From JAGIBJ01 sp032119595 (GTDB lineage Bacteria > Actinomycetota > Thermoleophilia > Solirubrobacterales > Solirubrobacteraceae), in contig JAUMBQ010000001.1 in the NCBI GenBank assembly GCA_032119595.1, positions 372,001 to 436,000 of the forward strand: 64,000 bases of DNA, given 5' to 3'. Below, piece by piece: positions 16,626 through 24,989 of the stretch; position 1 is the stretch's first letter, and each line of letters begins with the position of its first letter. The position numbers and the translations under genes are program-made. The notes under the pieces are model-generated. The model was given only the letters and a program-made list of their open reading frames with translations, made no database searches and had not been told where the DNA came from.

Positions 16626-17588
16626 ATGCGCAGCCACACCAGCCCTTGGACCACCGCAAGCATCCCCAATCAGTCGGGGCGCCTCGCCGTCGTAACCGGA
16701 GGCAACAGCGGCATCGGCTTCGAAGCCGCCAAGGCGCTGGCGATCGCCGGAGCCGACGTGCTCATCGCCACCCGGAGCGAAGGCAAGGGCCAGGCAGCGG
16801 TCGCCGCGATCCAGGCGGCTGCGCCCGGCGCAACGGTCTGGCGCGAGGCGCTCGACCTGTCCAGCCTGGCGTCGGTCCAGGCATTCGCGGCCGGACGCAT
16901 CCAGGACGGCCGCCCGATCGACCTGCTCATCAACAACGCGGGCATCATGGCCATCCCCGAGCGCACGCTCACTGCGGACGGCTTCGAGCTCCAGCTCGGC
17001 ACCAACTTCCTCGGGCACTACGCACTCACGGGTCGGCTCCTCGATCTCGTCCGCGCCGGCTCGAACCCGCGCGTCGTCACCGTGAGCAGCACGGCGTCAA
17101 ACGCGGGCAAGATCTTTCTCGACGACCTCCAGTTCGAGGGCAAGTACAGCTCGTGGCGCGCGTACGGCCAGAGCAAGCTCGCGACGTCGATGCTCTTCCT
17201 GGAACTCGATCGCCGCAGCCGTGCTGGTGATTGGGGCGTCCTGAGCGCCGGCGCCCAGCCGGGCCTTTCGCGCACCAATCTCCAGACGACCGGCCCGACC
17301 CACGGCAAGGACGGCTCGTTCAGCTCGAGCAAACTCCTCACGAAGGTCCCGTTCATCTCGCAGGACGCTGCCAGCGGCGCCCTCCCCACCCTCCGCGCCG
17401 CAACCGACCCTTCGGTCAAGGGCGGCGACTACTTCGGGCCCAGCCGACTGCGCATCGTCGGTCCGCCGGTCCTCGAAAAGCCGACGAGGCGCGCGAAGGA
17501 CCAGGCGGTCGTCGACGGCCTGTTCGCGCAGGCCGCGGCGTTGACGGGCGTCGCCTGGTCCGTCGGAAGCGCTCAGCCAGCCTCCTGA
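16626..17588 (+). CDS. Short-chain dehydrogenase/reductase (retinol-dehydrogenase-like)
   Basis: A 320-residue NAD(P)-dependent oxidoreductase of the extended group that acts on hydrophobic alcohols or ketones. The dinucleotide-binding TGGNSGIG is at about residues 24-31, NNAG at 103-106, the catalytic Ser in VSSTAS, and the YGQSK pair at Tyr180/Lys184. The C terminus (SVKGGDYFGPSRLRIVGPP) is typical of the light-dependent protochlorophyllide reductase/retinol dehydrogenase-like subfamily. The gene is divergent from a TetR repressor and probably repressed by it. The next gene is a paralogue of the same length, so a tandem duplication followed by divergence is likely. Substrate unknown. Confidence 0.88.
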   Translation: MRSHTSPWTTASIPNQSGRLAVVTGGNSGIGFEAAKALAIAGADVLIATRSEGKGQAAVAAIQAAAPGATVWREALDLSSLASVQAFAAGRIQDGRPIDLLINNAGIMAIPERTLTADGFELQLGTNFLGHYALTGRLLDLVRAGSNPRVVTVSSTASNAGKIFLDDLQFEGKYSSWRAYGQSKLATSMLFLELDRRSRAGDWGVLSAGAQPGLSRTNLQTTGPTHGKDGSFSSSKLLTKVPFISQDAASGALPTLRAATDPSVKGGDYFGPSRLRIVGPPVLEKPTRRAKDQAVVDGLFAQAAALTGVAWSVGSAQPAS

Positions 17589-17739
17589 ACCGACGCGCCG
17601 AGGCCACGTCGAACCGAAGACGAGGTCAGACGCAGCCGACCGGATTTCGTCCCATCCGGCCGGCACCGCGTTGCTGAGCGTGTGACCAACAGCGCGCTCG
17701 ATCACCGGCTGGAGTGAGCCGCCGCAGCCTGCGGCCCCG

Positions 17740-17745
17740 TAGGTT
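17740..17745 (+). promoter_or_regulatory. -10-like hexamer of the second short-chain dehydrogenase gene
   Basis: TAGGTT ends 6 bases before the ATG at 17752, again the leaderless arrangement with no Shine-Dalgarno. No -35 is recognisable. Its own promoter would separate this gene from the upstream paralogue. Confidence 0.4.
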
Positions 17746-17751
17746 CAACCG

Positions 17752-18714
17752 ATGGCACGCCCGCAGCGATGGACCACGGCCCGCGTGCCCGACCTCTCCG
17801 GTCAGCTCGTCGTGATCACTGGTGGTGACCGTGGCCTCGGTTTTGAGGCCGCCAAAGTGCTGGTCGGGGCGGGCGCCGACCTGGTGCTCGCGTCGCATGA
17901 CTTGGATCGCGGGGCGTTCGCCGCACGCGAGATCGCGCGCATCGAGCCGCGAGCCGAAGTCACCTGCGAGCCGATCGACCTTGCCGACCAGGCCACCGTC
18001 GCGGCCTTCGCGGAGCGGCGCCGCCAGAACGGCCGACCGATCGACGTGTTGATCAACAACGCCGGGATCATGTTCGTCCCCGAGCGCGTGGAGACGGTGG
18101 ATGGCTTTGAGCTGCAGCTCGCCACGAACTTCCTCGGCCACTATGCGCTCACCGGCCACCTCCTCGATCTCGTTCGCGCGGCCCCCGCGCCACGCGTGAT
18201 CTGGGCCAGCAGCGTGGCGACCCGCTGGGGACGCATCCGCCTCGGCGACCTGCAGCGCGAGCAGCGCTACCACCCGGCCTTTGCCTACTGCCAGAGCAAA
18301 CTGGCGTGCCTCATGGCGGCGGTCGAATTGGACCGCCGCAGCCGCGAGGGGCATTGGGGCCTGAAGAGCATCGCCGCTCACCCGGGCTTCGCGCGCACCG
18401 ATCTCCAGAAGACCGGTCCGCGGCTCGGCAAGGGCGACGGCTTCACCTGGTCGGGCGCCGCCGGCCGACTCCCAGGCTTCTCCCATACCGCCGCTGAAGG
18501 CGCCCAGGGCCTCATCCGCGCGGCAACCGACCCGACGGCCCGCAGTGGCAACTACTACGGCCCGACCGGCACCTTCGGCGCGATCGGGCCGCCGCGCCGC
18601 GTGCCCATCCTGCGCAAGGCCCGCAACCAGCGCGTGATCGACGAACTCTGGCGTCAGGCCGCCGCCGCGACCGGTGTTGCCTGGCCGCAGGCACGGGACC
18701 GCGCCGCAGTCTGA
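17752..18714 (+). CDS. Short-chain dehydrogenase/reductase, paralogue of the preceding gene
   Basis: A 320-residue enzyme with the same architecture as its neighbour: TGGDRGLGFEAAKVL at about 23-37, NNAGIMFVPERVETVDGFELQL, the catalytic Ser in WASSVATRWGRI, and Tyr/Lys in YCQSK. Shared blocks such as DGFELQL-TNFLGHYALTG-LLDLVRA show that the two arose by duplication. Differences cluster in the region after YxxxK that forms the substrate pocket (TGPRLGKGDGFTWSGAAGRLPGFS here), so the substrates probably differ. 163 bases separate it from the first copy, and it has its own -10-like hexamer. Confidence 0.87.
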   Translation: MARPQRWTTARVPDLSGQLVVITGGDRGLGFEAAKVLVGAGADLVLASHDLDRGAFAAREIARIEPRAEVTCEPIDLADQATVAAFAERRRQNGRPIDVLINNAGIMFVPERVETVDGFELQLATNFLGHYALTGHLLDLVRAAPAPRVIWASSVATRWGRIRLGDLQREQRYHPAFAYCQSKLACLMAAVELDRRSREGHWGLKSIAAHPGFARTDLQKTGPRLGKGDGFTWSGAAGRLPGFSHTAAEGAQGLIRAATDPTARSGNYYGPTGTFGAIGPPRRVPILRKARNQRVIDELWRQAAAATGVAWPQARDRAAV

Positions 18715-18758
18715 GCGCCGCAAACCTCTGCGCCCCTCGGCACGGCCGTTACCGCCGC

Positions 18759-18800
18759 CGTTGCTTACCAACGCGCAACGAAACGAGACGACGCGTTGCG
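18759..18800. repeat. Cluster of CGTTG/CAACG inverted repeats
   Basis: CGTTG-CTTAC-CAACG (18759-18773) is followed at once by CGCAACG-N13-CGTTGCG (18774-18800). The alternating arms lie about 100 bases upstream of the secreted cutinase-like gene and could be a regulator-binding region. A CATACT -10-like hexamer follows at 18826-18831. Confidence 0.4.
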
Positions 18801-18897
18801 GCTGGGCATCGGCGTCCGTTTGCCCCATACTGCGCATCCGGGGCCTCAGGCGGCGGGCCCCGACCCACCTCTGTCCCGGCCGCCACAAGGAGACCTT

Positions 18898-20370
18898 GTG
18901 TCCCACCCCTCCCTTGCGCGAATCCTCGCGCTGAGCGCGCTTGCGCTCGCCATCCCCGGCGCCACCCCGGCGCTGGCCGCTCACGGCGAGGTCGGCTGCG
19001 CCGATGTCGACGTGATCAATATCCGCGGCACCGCTGAGCCGTCAGGCTCGTCGCTTGCCCTGGACGGCTCGTTGGACATCAACAACCCCACGGGCGTCTG
19101 GTCGATGATCCGCATGGAGATGCAGACGCCGACCGACGGCTTCACGCCGATCGGGCAGATCGTCCGCACCGACCTGTCCTACCCCGCAACGATCCCCAAT
19201 CCGCTGGACATGTCGGGGTTCTACTCGAGCGTGCGCATGGGCATTCTCAAGACGGTCGTCTACATCAACGAGCAGAACGTCCGCTGCCCGGAAAAGCGGT
19301 TCGTGATCCTCGGTTACTCGCAGGGCGCGATCGTTGCCGCGAACACCATCTCCGCGATCAACGACCGCACGTTCTACACCCCCGGCTACGGCGGCGTCGA
19401 CTACGAGCTCACCGAGATCGCTGACGCCAAGGTCGTGGCGATCGGCCTGTTCGCTGACGCTGGTCTCTACGGGAGCGAATTGATCCCGAGCAACATCGCC
19501 GGAAAGACGAGCCCGAACTCCACGTTGCTGAACCGCAGCCTGCGCGGTAGCTCGTACCTCACCTGGCCGGCTTACCTCAACGGCACGTTCGACGACCTCA
19601 ACCGAGGCAAGAACGACGGCACCTTCTCGGTCGGCGCGACCGGCATCTGGCCGCGCACCCCGGGAGTGCTGGAAGCCAAGCACTACGGCCAGGTCCGCAA
19701 CTACTGCATCTGGCACGACCCGATCTGCGAGAACACCTCGGGCGGTTTCACCGAGCACGTCAACTACGCAGGCGACGTGCCCGCGCACCGCAACCTGGCG
19801 ATCTTCGTCATCCAGCAACTCAAGAACCGGGTCGACAAGTCCCTGCCGGTGACTTGCACGATCCCGAACGCCTCGAACGCAGCCTTGATCGGCACGAACC
19901 CCATCTCGGGGACCATGCGCTTCAAAGCTGAAGTGAAGGACCACATCAACGCCGGCGGCACCACGACGCTCGGCGGCATCACGACCTCGATCTCGTTCAC
20001 CGGAACGAGTTCGACCACGCTCAGGAACACCATCCTGGGTGGGTCGCCCATGGCGTACGGGACCCTCGCTGCGCAGACGGTGAGCGCGACCGGTGCGACG
20101 CCCGCCAGTAAGAACCTGACCAGCACGGGCTCCGCATCGTCGAACCTGGCGACGCTGACGGCGGGCCAGCCGTGGACGGCTCAGCTACCGAACAGCGGCA
20201 CCCGCAGCCTCACGTTCCTCGCCGGCGCGGCCGGCTCGAAGATCGACCTGAGCGTGAACACCCTCACCGTGAAGGTCACGGGCTACGGCGCAGGCGACGC
20301 CTGGGCGTTCCTCTCCTGCACGGCGAACGTCCCGCAGCAGACGGCGTTCGGCCGGATCATCGTCTCCTAG
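18898..20370 (+). CDS. Secreted cutinase-like serine hydrolase with C-terminal beta domain
   Basis: An exported alpha/beta hydrolase of the cutinase/acetylxylan-esterase group. GTG at 18898 is chosen because AAGGAGA ends 4 bases before it and it yields a signal peptide (LARILALSALALAIPGATPALA). The mature N terminus begins with the usual Cys-Asp pair region (GCADVDVINIRGT). The nucleophile motif GYSQG has Ser141, in VILGYSQGAIVAANTIS. The usual Asp-Cys and His follow near HDPICENTSGG and HVNYAG. From about residue 330 there is an extra Thr/Ser/Gly-rich region of about 160 residues that cutinases lack, perhaps a surface or polymer-binding module. Likely activity is on esters such as cutin-like polymers or lipids. 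Confidence 0.75.
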   Translation: MSHPSLARILALSALALAIPGATPALAAHGEVGCADVDVINIRGTAEPSGSSLALDGSLDINNPTGVWSMIRMEMQTPTDGFTPIGQIVRTDLSYPATIPNPLDMSGFYSSVRMGILKTVVYINEQNVRCPEKRFVILGYSQGAIVAANTISAINDRTFYTPGYGGVDYELTEIADAKVVAIGLFADAGLYGSELIPSNIAGKTSPNSTLLNRSLRGSSYLTWPAYLNGTFDDLNRGKNDGTFSVGATGIWPRTPGVLEAKHYGQVRNYCIWHDPICENTSGGFTEHVNYAGDVPAHRNLAIFVIQQLKNRVDKSLPVTCTIPNASNAALIGTNPISGTMRFKAEVKDHINAGGTTTLGGITTSISFTGTSSTTLRNTILGGSPMAYGTLAAQTVSATGATPASKNLTSTGSASSNLATLTAGQPWTAQLPNSGTRSLTFLAGAAGSKIDLSVNTLTVKVTGYGAGDAWAFLSCTANVPQQTAFGRIIVS

Positions 20371-20383
20371 AGACGCCGGCCAC

Positions 20384-20424
20384 GGAGGTGCGGCTGCGGG
20401 CAATCCGCCTGGGGCCGCACCTCC
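20384..20424. terminator. Bidirectional hairpin between convergent genes
   Basis: GGAGGTGCGGC (20384-20394) pairs perfectly with GCCGCACCTCC (20414-20424). The loop itself can pair GCGG with CCGC. There is no T tract. It lies between the stops of the cutinase-like gene and the FG-GAP protein gene and could serve both. Confidence 0.6.
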
Positions 20425-20478
20425 TGAGCACTCACGCGTCCCAGCCCTCTGCGCAGGTCCTGCGAGGGCCACACGGGT

Positions 20479-22236
20479 TCAGGCGCAGCCGGTCCAGTCC
20501 CAGCTGGTTTGCGACACGTCAATCGTCACGGTGGACGACGCTCCGCGGTTGCCGGAGGCATCGACCGGCGTCACGGTCACGACCGCAGGGCCGTTCGCTG
20601 CAGCGATGAGCGAGTTCGGCGGCCCGACCCCAGTCGATCCGGCAGGCACGATCCGGGAACCGGTCCGGGTGGCGCCGCGATGCACGACGCTGAATTGGAG
20701 CGTCGCCGCCTCGTCGAGCTTGTAGCTGGCCGCACCCATCACGGTCTTGGTCCCACCCAGGAAGCCGCAGTAGTACCAAACGCCCCGCGTGACCGCGAAG
20801 TTCGTCAGCACCGGTGGCGTCGTGTCGGTGACCTCGGGCGGGATGCCAGCGCCGTAGCCAAACGTGACCCCGCCTCCGGGCAGGTAGAGGTCCGGGCGGC
20901 CGTCACCGTTCCAGTCGCCGCCGAGCGGGAGAGCGGGCGCCGGCAGGTTGAGACCGGTCGCGAAGGTGCCGCCAGGCACCGGAACCAAGATCGCCGTGGT
21001 GGCGGTCCGGCCGAAGATCACCGCACTGCGTGGGACTGAGCCAACGGCGGCGTCAGGTTGGAGCCGCACCGCGGCGTCACCAAGGCCATCGCCGTTGAGG
21101 TCGCCCGCGGGCACACCGCTCTCGAGTTCGCCGTTGATGAGCTGGAACGCGCTCGACATCCCGAGGTCCGTCGTCGCCGTCCGGCCCCGAATCACCCGCG
21201 AGGTCAGCGGTGCATCGAGCGAGACTGCAAGGTCGGCAAGGCCGTCTCCACTGAAGTCACCAAGGCGAGCGATGCGCCCGACGGAACTCACCGGTCCGAC
21301 GCGGATCGCGCGCCCGGCACGAGCATTCATCACGAGGTCGGTGCGCGACGCGCTCCCGAGGACGATGTACAGATAACTCGGCCCGGCTTCGTCGCCACGG
21401 ATGAGCGCGTAGTCGGACTTGCCATCGCCGTTCACGTCGCCGGCGGCCTTCACGTCGGCGAAGTCCCAGCCCTGAGCGCTGCTCCAGCTCCCTTCCCAGC
21501 CGGGGGGCGTCACCGCGTAGTGGGGCTCGCCGGGTGCTTTGCCGCGCAGGCGGTAGCCCAGCGCGCCGGGCGACTCCAAATCGATCACGGCCGGCAACGT
21601 GGTCGCGCCGAAGATCACGGTGCGCCGCATCCCGAACTCGAGGTCGGTCTCCAGCTCGGGGCGCGACCATTCCACGATCAGGTCCTCGAACCCGTCGGCA
21701 TCGAGGTCGCCGACCGCGATTGCGTTGCGCACGCAGATCGCGGCGGGATTGCTCGGCACCGTGAATCGGGTGCGCGGCGAGAGCACGTCGGTGTTGCGCA
21801 CGACGCCCGGGCCGGCCGGGAGCGTCCGCAGGACGGCGTCCCCAGAGACGCGCCCCGGCGAACAGGTCAGCGTGAGCAGCTCGTCACGACCGTCGCCGTC
21901 CAGGTCTCCAGCGGGCACTTCCCGCTGGCCCGTGGCGTGTTGCACGGTGATCAGTCGGTCGGTGCTCATCGGCGAGAGCGGCGCCGTTCCGGCCCCGCCG
22001 AGATAGATCTCCGTCCGGGTCGAGAAGGTGAGGGCGACGTCGACGAGCCGGTCGCCGTTGACATCGCCGGGCGCGATGGCGGCACCGTTGCCCCCCATGC
22101 GCACGTCGCCGGTGCCGGCGAGCACCAAGTTGCCAGTGACCGGCAGTACGGACGCTGCTGCGGTGGCGGGGAGGACGAGCGCAGCGACCGCCACGGCGGC
22201 AAGGGCAAAGGCGCCTGGAAGAGAGCGACGGGGCAC
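20479..22236 (-). CDS. Secreted FG-GAP/VCBS repeat protein
   Basis: A 585-residue exported protein. GTG at 22236 gives a signal peptide (LPGAFALAAVAVAALVLPATAAA) and has GAGGT 9 bases upstream. The body is a series of calcium-binding FG-GAP repeats with the motif D-x-D/N-G-D-G: GDVNGDRLVDVAL, GDLDGDGRDELL, GDLDADGFEDLIV, GDVNGDGKSDYALI, GDFSGDGLADLAV, GDLNGDGLGDAAV and GDWNGDGRPDLYL. This is the integrin-like beta-propeller. The last ~110 residues form a bacterial-Ig-like domain (TTPPVLTNFAVTRGVW through SSTVTIDVSQ). Probably a surface or secreted adhesive or polymer-binding protein. Function not known. Confidence 0.75.
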   Translation of the reverse strand: MPRRSLPGAFALAAVAVAALVLPATAAASVLPVTGNLVLAGTGDVRMGGNGAAIAPGDVNGDRLVDVALTFSTRTEIYLGGAGTAPLSPMSTDRLITVQHATGQREVPAGDLDGDGRDELLTLTCSPGRVSGDAVLRTLPAGPGVVRNTDVLSPRTRFTVPSNPAAICVRNAIAVGDLDADGFEDLIVEWSRPELETDLEFGMRRTVIFGATTLPAVIDLESPGALGYRLRGKAPGEPHYAVTPPGWEGSWSSAQGWDFADVKAAGDVNGDGKSDYALIRGDEAGPSYLYIVLGSASRTDLVMNARAGRAIRVGPVSSVGRIARLGDFSGDGLADLAVSLDAPLTSRVIRGRTATTDLGMSSAFQLINGELESGVPAGDLNGDGLGDAAVRLQPDAAVGSVPRSAVIFGRTATTAILVPVPGGTFATGLNLPAPALPLGGDWNGDGRPDLYLPGGGVTFGYGAGIPPEVTDTTPPVLTNFAVTRGVWYYCGFLGGTKTVMGAASYKLDEAATLQFSVVHRGATRTGSRIVPAGSTGVGPPNSLIAAANGPAVVTVTPVDASGNRGASSTVTIDVSQTSWDWTGCA

Positions 22237-22494
22237 GGGACGGGACCTCACGGTGAAGCGGTCGCCTGGGACGTTGACCGCGTGGCCGCAGACCGTACGC
22301 CTCGAACGGCGGCTTTTCAGAACACGGTTCAGAACCACGGCCTGCGCGCTGCAGAGCGCTGGGCGCAGGGGCGCCCGATCCTGGTTTCACGCCCGGCGCG
22401 CGGCGGACGCCACCGGGACCCGCGAACGCAAGCGGCGTTCGCGGCCCGGAATAAAAAGGGCCGACATCGGCGCGGCGGCACCGACGTCGGCCAG

Positions 22495-22576
22495 TGGGGG
22501 GAGCAGGATTCGAACCTGCGTAGGCAGAGCCAACGGGTTTACAGCCCGTCTCCTTTAACCACTCGGACATCCCCCC
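22495..22576 (-). tRNA. tRNA-Tyr (GUA)
   Basis: The minus strand folds as a type II tRNA with a long variable arm. The acceptor stem GGGGGGA pairs with TCCCCCC. The anticodon stem ACGGG/CCCGT encloses CTGTAAA, giving anticodon GTA. The T arm contains GGTTCGAATCC. The 3' CCA is not encoded (discriminator A followed by CTGG). It lies 258 bases upstream of the FG-GAP gene on the same strand. Confidence 0.95.
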
Positions 22577-22742
22577 GAGCGAGCGCGGAGTCTAGCGAGC
22601 CGAGCGCGAGGACGTGTCCCGGGTGGACAACGACCGAGGCCCGGAGCCTCGCTCCTAGTGCTGAGCGGGGTTCCGGGCCTCTGTGGTCGGGGACATGCAT
22701 CGCCGGGTTCCCCCGGCAAACTTGGTGCGAGTGCTGAGCGGC

Positions 22743-23720
22743 TCAGCCGGCGTCGCGGAGCGGCTGGCTCTGCGGGAGCAGCCGCAAGCGGCGCAGCGAC
22801 TGGCCTTCGATCTGGCGGACGCGTTCGCGAGTGATGTCGAACATGCGGCCGACCTCGTCGAGCGTGTGGGGCTCGTCGCCGTCGAGGCCATAGCGCAGCG
22901 AGAGCACCTGGCGCTCGCGCTCGCCGAGTTCGGCGAGGGCTTCGTCGACGTGGCTGCGACGCATCGAGGATGCGGCAACGTCGAGGGCGGTCGGCGCGGC
23001 CGTGTCCTCGACGAAATCACCGAGGCTCGTGTCGTCCTCGTCGCCAACAGGCTTGTCAAGCGATACCGGCTGCTGGCCGTAGCGCTGGATCTCGCGGACC
23101 TCATGCTCGGTCATCTCGAGTTCGGCGGCAAGCTCGGTGAGCGTGGGCTCGCGACCCATGCGGGCGACCATGCGGCGCTCGGCATGCGCAACGCGGCCGA
23201 TCTTCTCGACCATGTGCACCGGCACGCGGATCGTGCGGGCCTTGTCGGCGATGGCGCGCGACACGGCCTGGCGGATCCACCAGGTGGCGTACGTGGAGAA
23301 TTTGAAGCCGCGGCGATAGTCGAACTTCTCGACGGCGCGGATCAGGCCGAGCGAGCCTTCCTGGATCAGGTCGAGCAGGCCGAGGCCGCGACCGAGGTAG
23401 CCCTTGGCGATCGACACGACGAGGCGCAGATTGGCCTCGACCATGTGCTGTTTGGCCGAGAGGTCGCCCTTCTCGATGCGCTTGGCGAGTTCGATCTCTT
23501 CCGAGGCGGTAAGCAGCGGTACGCGTCCGATGGCGCGGAGATACATCCGCAGTGCGTCGACCCCGCCATCGGTCGGATCATCGTCGGTGTCGGTCTTTCG
23601 TCGCTTTGGCGTCTTCACCGCCGCCAAGGCCTGAAGCTCGTCGTTGACCGGTGACGGCCCCGCCGACGTCTCCGGTTCGTCCAAAGCCGATTCGTTGATC
23701 GACACAATGCGTCCGCTCAT
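22743..23720 (-). CDS. RNA polymerase sigma-70 factor, principal (RpoD/SigA) type
   Basis: A 325-residue sigma factor that directs core polymerase to -10/-35 promoters. It has region 1.2 (VDALRMYLRAIGRVPLLTASEEIELAKRIEKGD), a complete region 2 (NLRLVVSIAKGYLGRGLGLLDLIQEG, then KFSTYATWWIRQAVSRAIA), region 3 (REPTLTELAAELEMTEHEV) and the region 4 helix-turn-helix (HTLDEVGRMFDITRERVRQIE). The long acidic N terminus of a full-size actinobacterial principal sigma is short here, so it could be either the principal factor or a group 2 paralogue. ATG at 23720 has GGGGGGAG at the right distance. It is divergent from folE2 across a 270-base region containing a palindrome. Confidence 0.9.
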   Translation of the reverse strand: MSGRIVSINESALDEPETSAGPSPVNDELQALAAVKTPKRRKTDTDDDPTDGGVDALRMYLRAIGRVPLLTASEEIELAKRIEKGDLSAKQHMVEANLRLVVSIAKGYLGRGLGLLDLIQEGSLGLIRAVEKFDYRRGFKFSTYATWWIRQAVSRAIADKARTIRVPVHMVEKIGRVAHAERRMVARMGREPTLTELAAELEMTEHEVREIQRYGQQPVSLDKPVGDEDDTSLGDFVEDTAAPTALDVAASSMRRSHVDEALAELGERERQVLSLRYGLDGDEPHTLDEVGRMFDITRERVRQIEGQSLRRLRLLPQSQPLRDAG

Positions 23721-23914
23721 GAGCGTTCTCCCCCCAAGGAAGTGGGCCGCACGACACCAACGGCCCAATGGACCCTTGGTTCTCTCGTTGTCGCGCGGTC
23801 TCTCACGTATTCCAGTTGTCCGCGATCCGGGCTACCGTTCCCAGCCCCCGGCAAACGCCCCGAAGGAGCGCAGCGCCTAGGCTGTCGGGACGGCCCCGTT
23901 TCGTCTGACTCATT

Positions 23915-23929
23915 GGTTTGTAGCAAACC
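23915..23929. promoter_or_regulatory. Palindrome in front of folE2
   Basis: GGTTTG-TAG-CAAACC, a perfect 6-base inverted repeat with a 3-base centre, lies 62 bases upstream of the folE2 start and 195 bases upstream of the sigma-factor start. It does not match the AT-rich actinobacterial Zur box, although folE2 genes are often Zur-controlled. The regulator is unknown. Confidence 0.4.
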
Positions 23930-23990
23930 GGATGGATCTCACATAACAACCCGTCTCTTCAGGGCCCTTCAATCGTCGAAGGAAACGCTC

Positions 23991-24989
23991 GTGCCCACTT
24001 CCTCAAGCAGCTCCTCAACCGACGTTCAAGCCACGCGGCCTCGCGTCCCCGTGAGCCTTTCGCGGGTCGGCGTGAGCGAGACGGAGAAGGTCGTCCGGCT
24101 CGTCACGCCCGAGGGTGAACACCCGTACCACGCGACCTTCGAATGCATCGTCGAGCTCTCTGGTGATCAGAAGGGCGCGCACATGTCGCGCTTCGAAGAG
24201 GTCATCAACGAGACGATCGGCGAGCTCGTCGTCGGCGCCGCAACGACGCTGCGCGCCGAGCACCTGGCGGCCCACATTGCCGAGGTGGTGCGTGCACGTC
24301 AGGGTGCACGCCTCGCCGAGGTGTCGATGGTCGCTCGGTACCCCGAAGACAAACCCGCACCGGTTTCCGGGATCCCGACGCAGGAGATCTACACGCTCCT
24401 GGCCACCGCGTCGGCAACCGAGCACGGCACGCGCCAGATCATCGGCGTGCAGGCCCAGGGCATGACGGCGTGCCCGTGCGCGCAGGGGCTCGTCGAGGCC
24501 AGCTCGCGCGAGCGACTCCTCGCCGACGGGTTCACCGACGACGAGATCGCGCGCATCTTCGATCACGTCCCGGTGGCGACCCACAACCAGCGTGGTCTTG
24601 GCACCTTGGAGATCGGGCTTCCGTCCGGCTCCGGAGTGCACCTCGACGCCCGCCAGCTCGTGCAGATCGTCGAGCAGTCGATGTCGTCGGAGATCTTCGA
24701 ACTCATGAAGCGCTCCGACGAGGGCGCCGTGGTCGAAAAGGCCCACCGCAACCCTCGCTTCGTGGAGGACTGCGTGCGCGAGACGATCGCCGGCGTCGTC
24801 GACCGGCTCCCGCAGCTCGGCGACGACGTGTGGATCGGCGCCCGCCAGGAGAACCTCGAGACCATCCACCAGCACAACGTGATCGCCACGCGCGTCGGCC
24901 TCCTCGGCGAGCTGCGCGCGGAGCTGCGAGGCGACGAGCCGACGGCTCCGCGGCACCTCGGCCGCGAAGCCTGGCTCGCCGGCGCCTAG
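23991..24989 (+). CDS. folE2: GTP cyclohydrolase FolE2 (type IB)
   Basis: Converts GTP to 7,8-dihydroneopterin triphosphate, the first step of folate (and queuosine) biosynthesis, in the zinc-independent COG1469 family. Diagnostic blocks are DQKGAHMSRFEEVINE near the N terminus, the Cys motif TACPCAQ with Cys161 and Cys163 (one of which is the catalytic Cys), VPVATHNQRG, and the C-terminal ENLETIHQHNVIA. GTG at 23991 is chosen because AAGGA sits 8 bases upstream; the frame is open further upstream but looks non-coding. FolE2 usually stands in for zinc-dependent FolE under metal limitation. The stop overlaps that of the convergent giant secreted protein by 4 bases. Confidence 0.93.
   Translation: MPTSSSSSSTDVQATRPRVPVSLSRVGVSETEKVVRLVTPEGEHPYHATFECIVELSGDQKGAHMSRFEEVINETIGELVVGAATTLRAEHLAAHIAEVVRARQGARLAEVSMVARYPEDKPAPVSGIPTQEIYTLLATASATEHGTRQIIGVQAQGMTACPCAQGLVEASSRERLLADGFTDDEIARIFDHVPVATHNQRGLGTLEIGLPSGSGVHLDARQLVQIVEQSMSSEIFELMKRSDEGAVVEKAHRNPRFVEDCVRETIAGVVDRLPQLGDDVWIGARQENLETIHQHNVIATRVGLLGELRAELRGDEPTAPRHLGREAWLAGA

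Noticed and set aside
21058..22737. Long open frame antisense to the FG-GAP gene and tRNA
   Set aside because: It crosses the tRNA-Tyr gene and is a GC-rich shadow; the minus-strand frame has a signal peptide and calcium-binding repeats.
23881..23990. Zur box before folE2
   Set aside because: No AT-rich TGAnAATnATTnTCA-like sequence was found.
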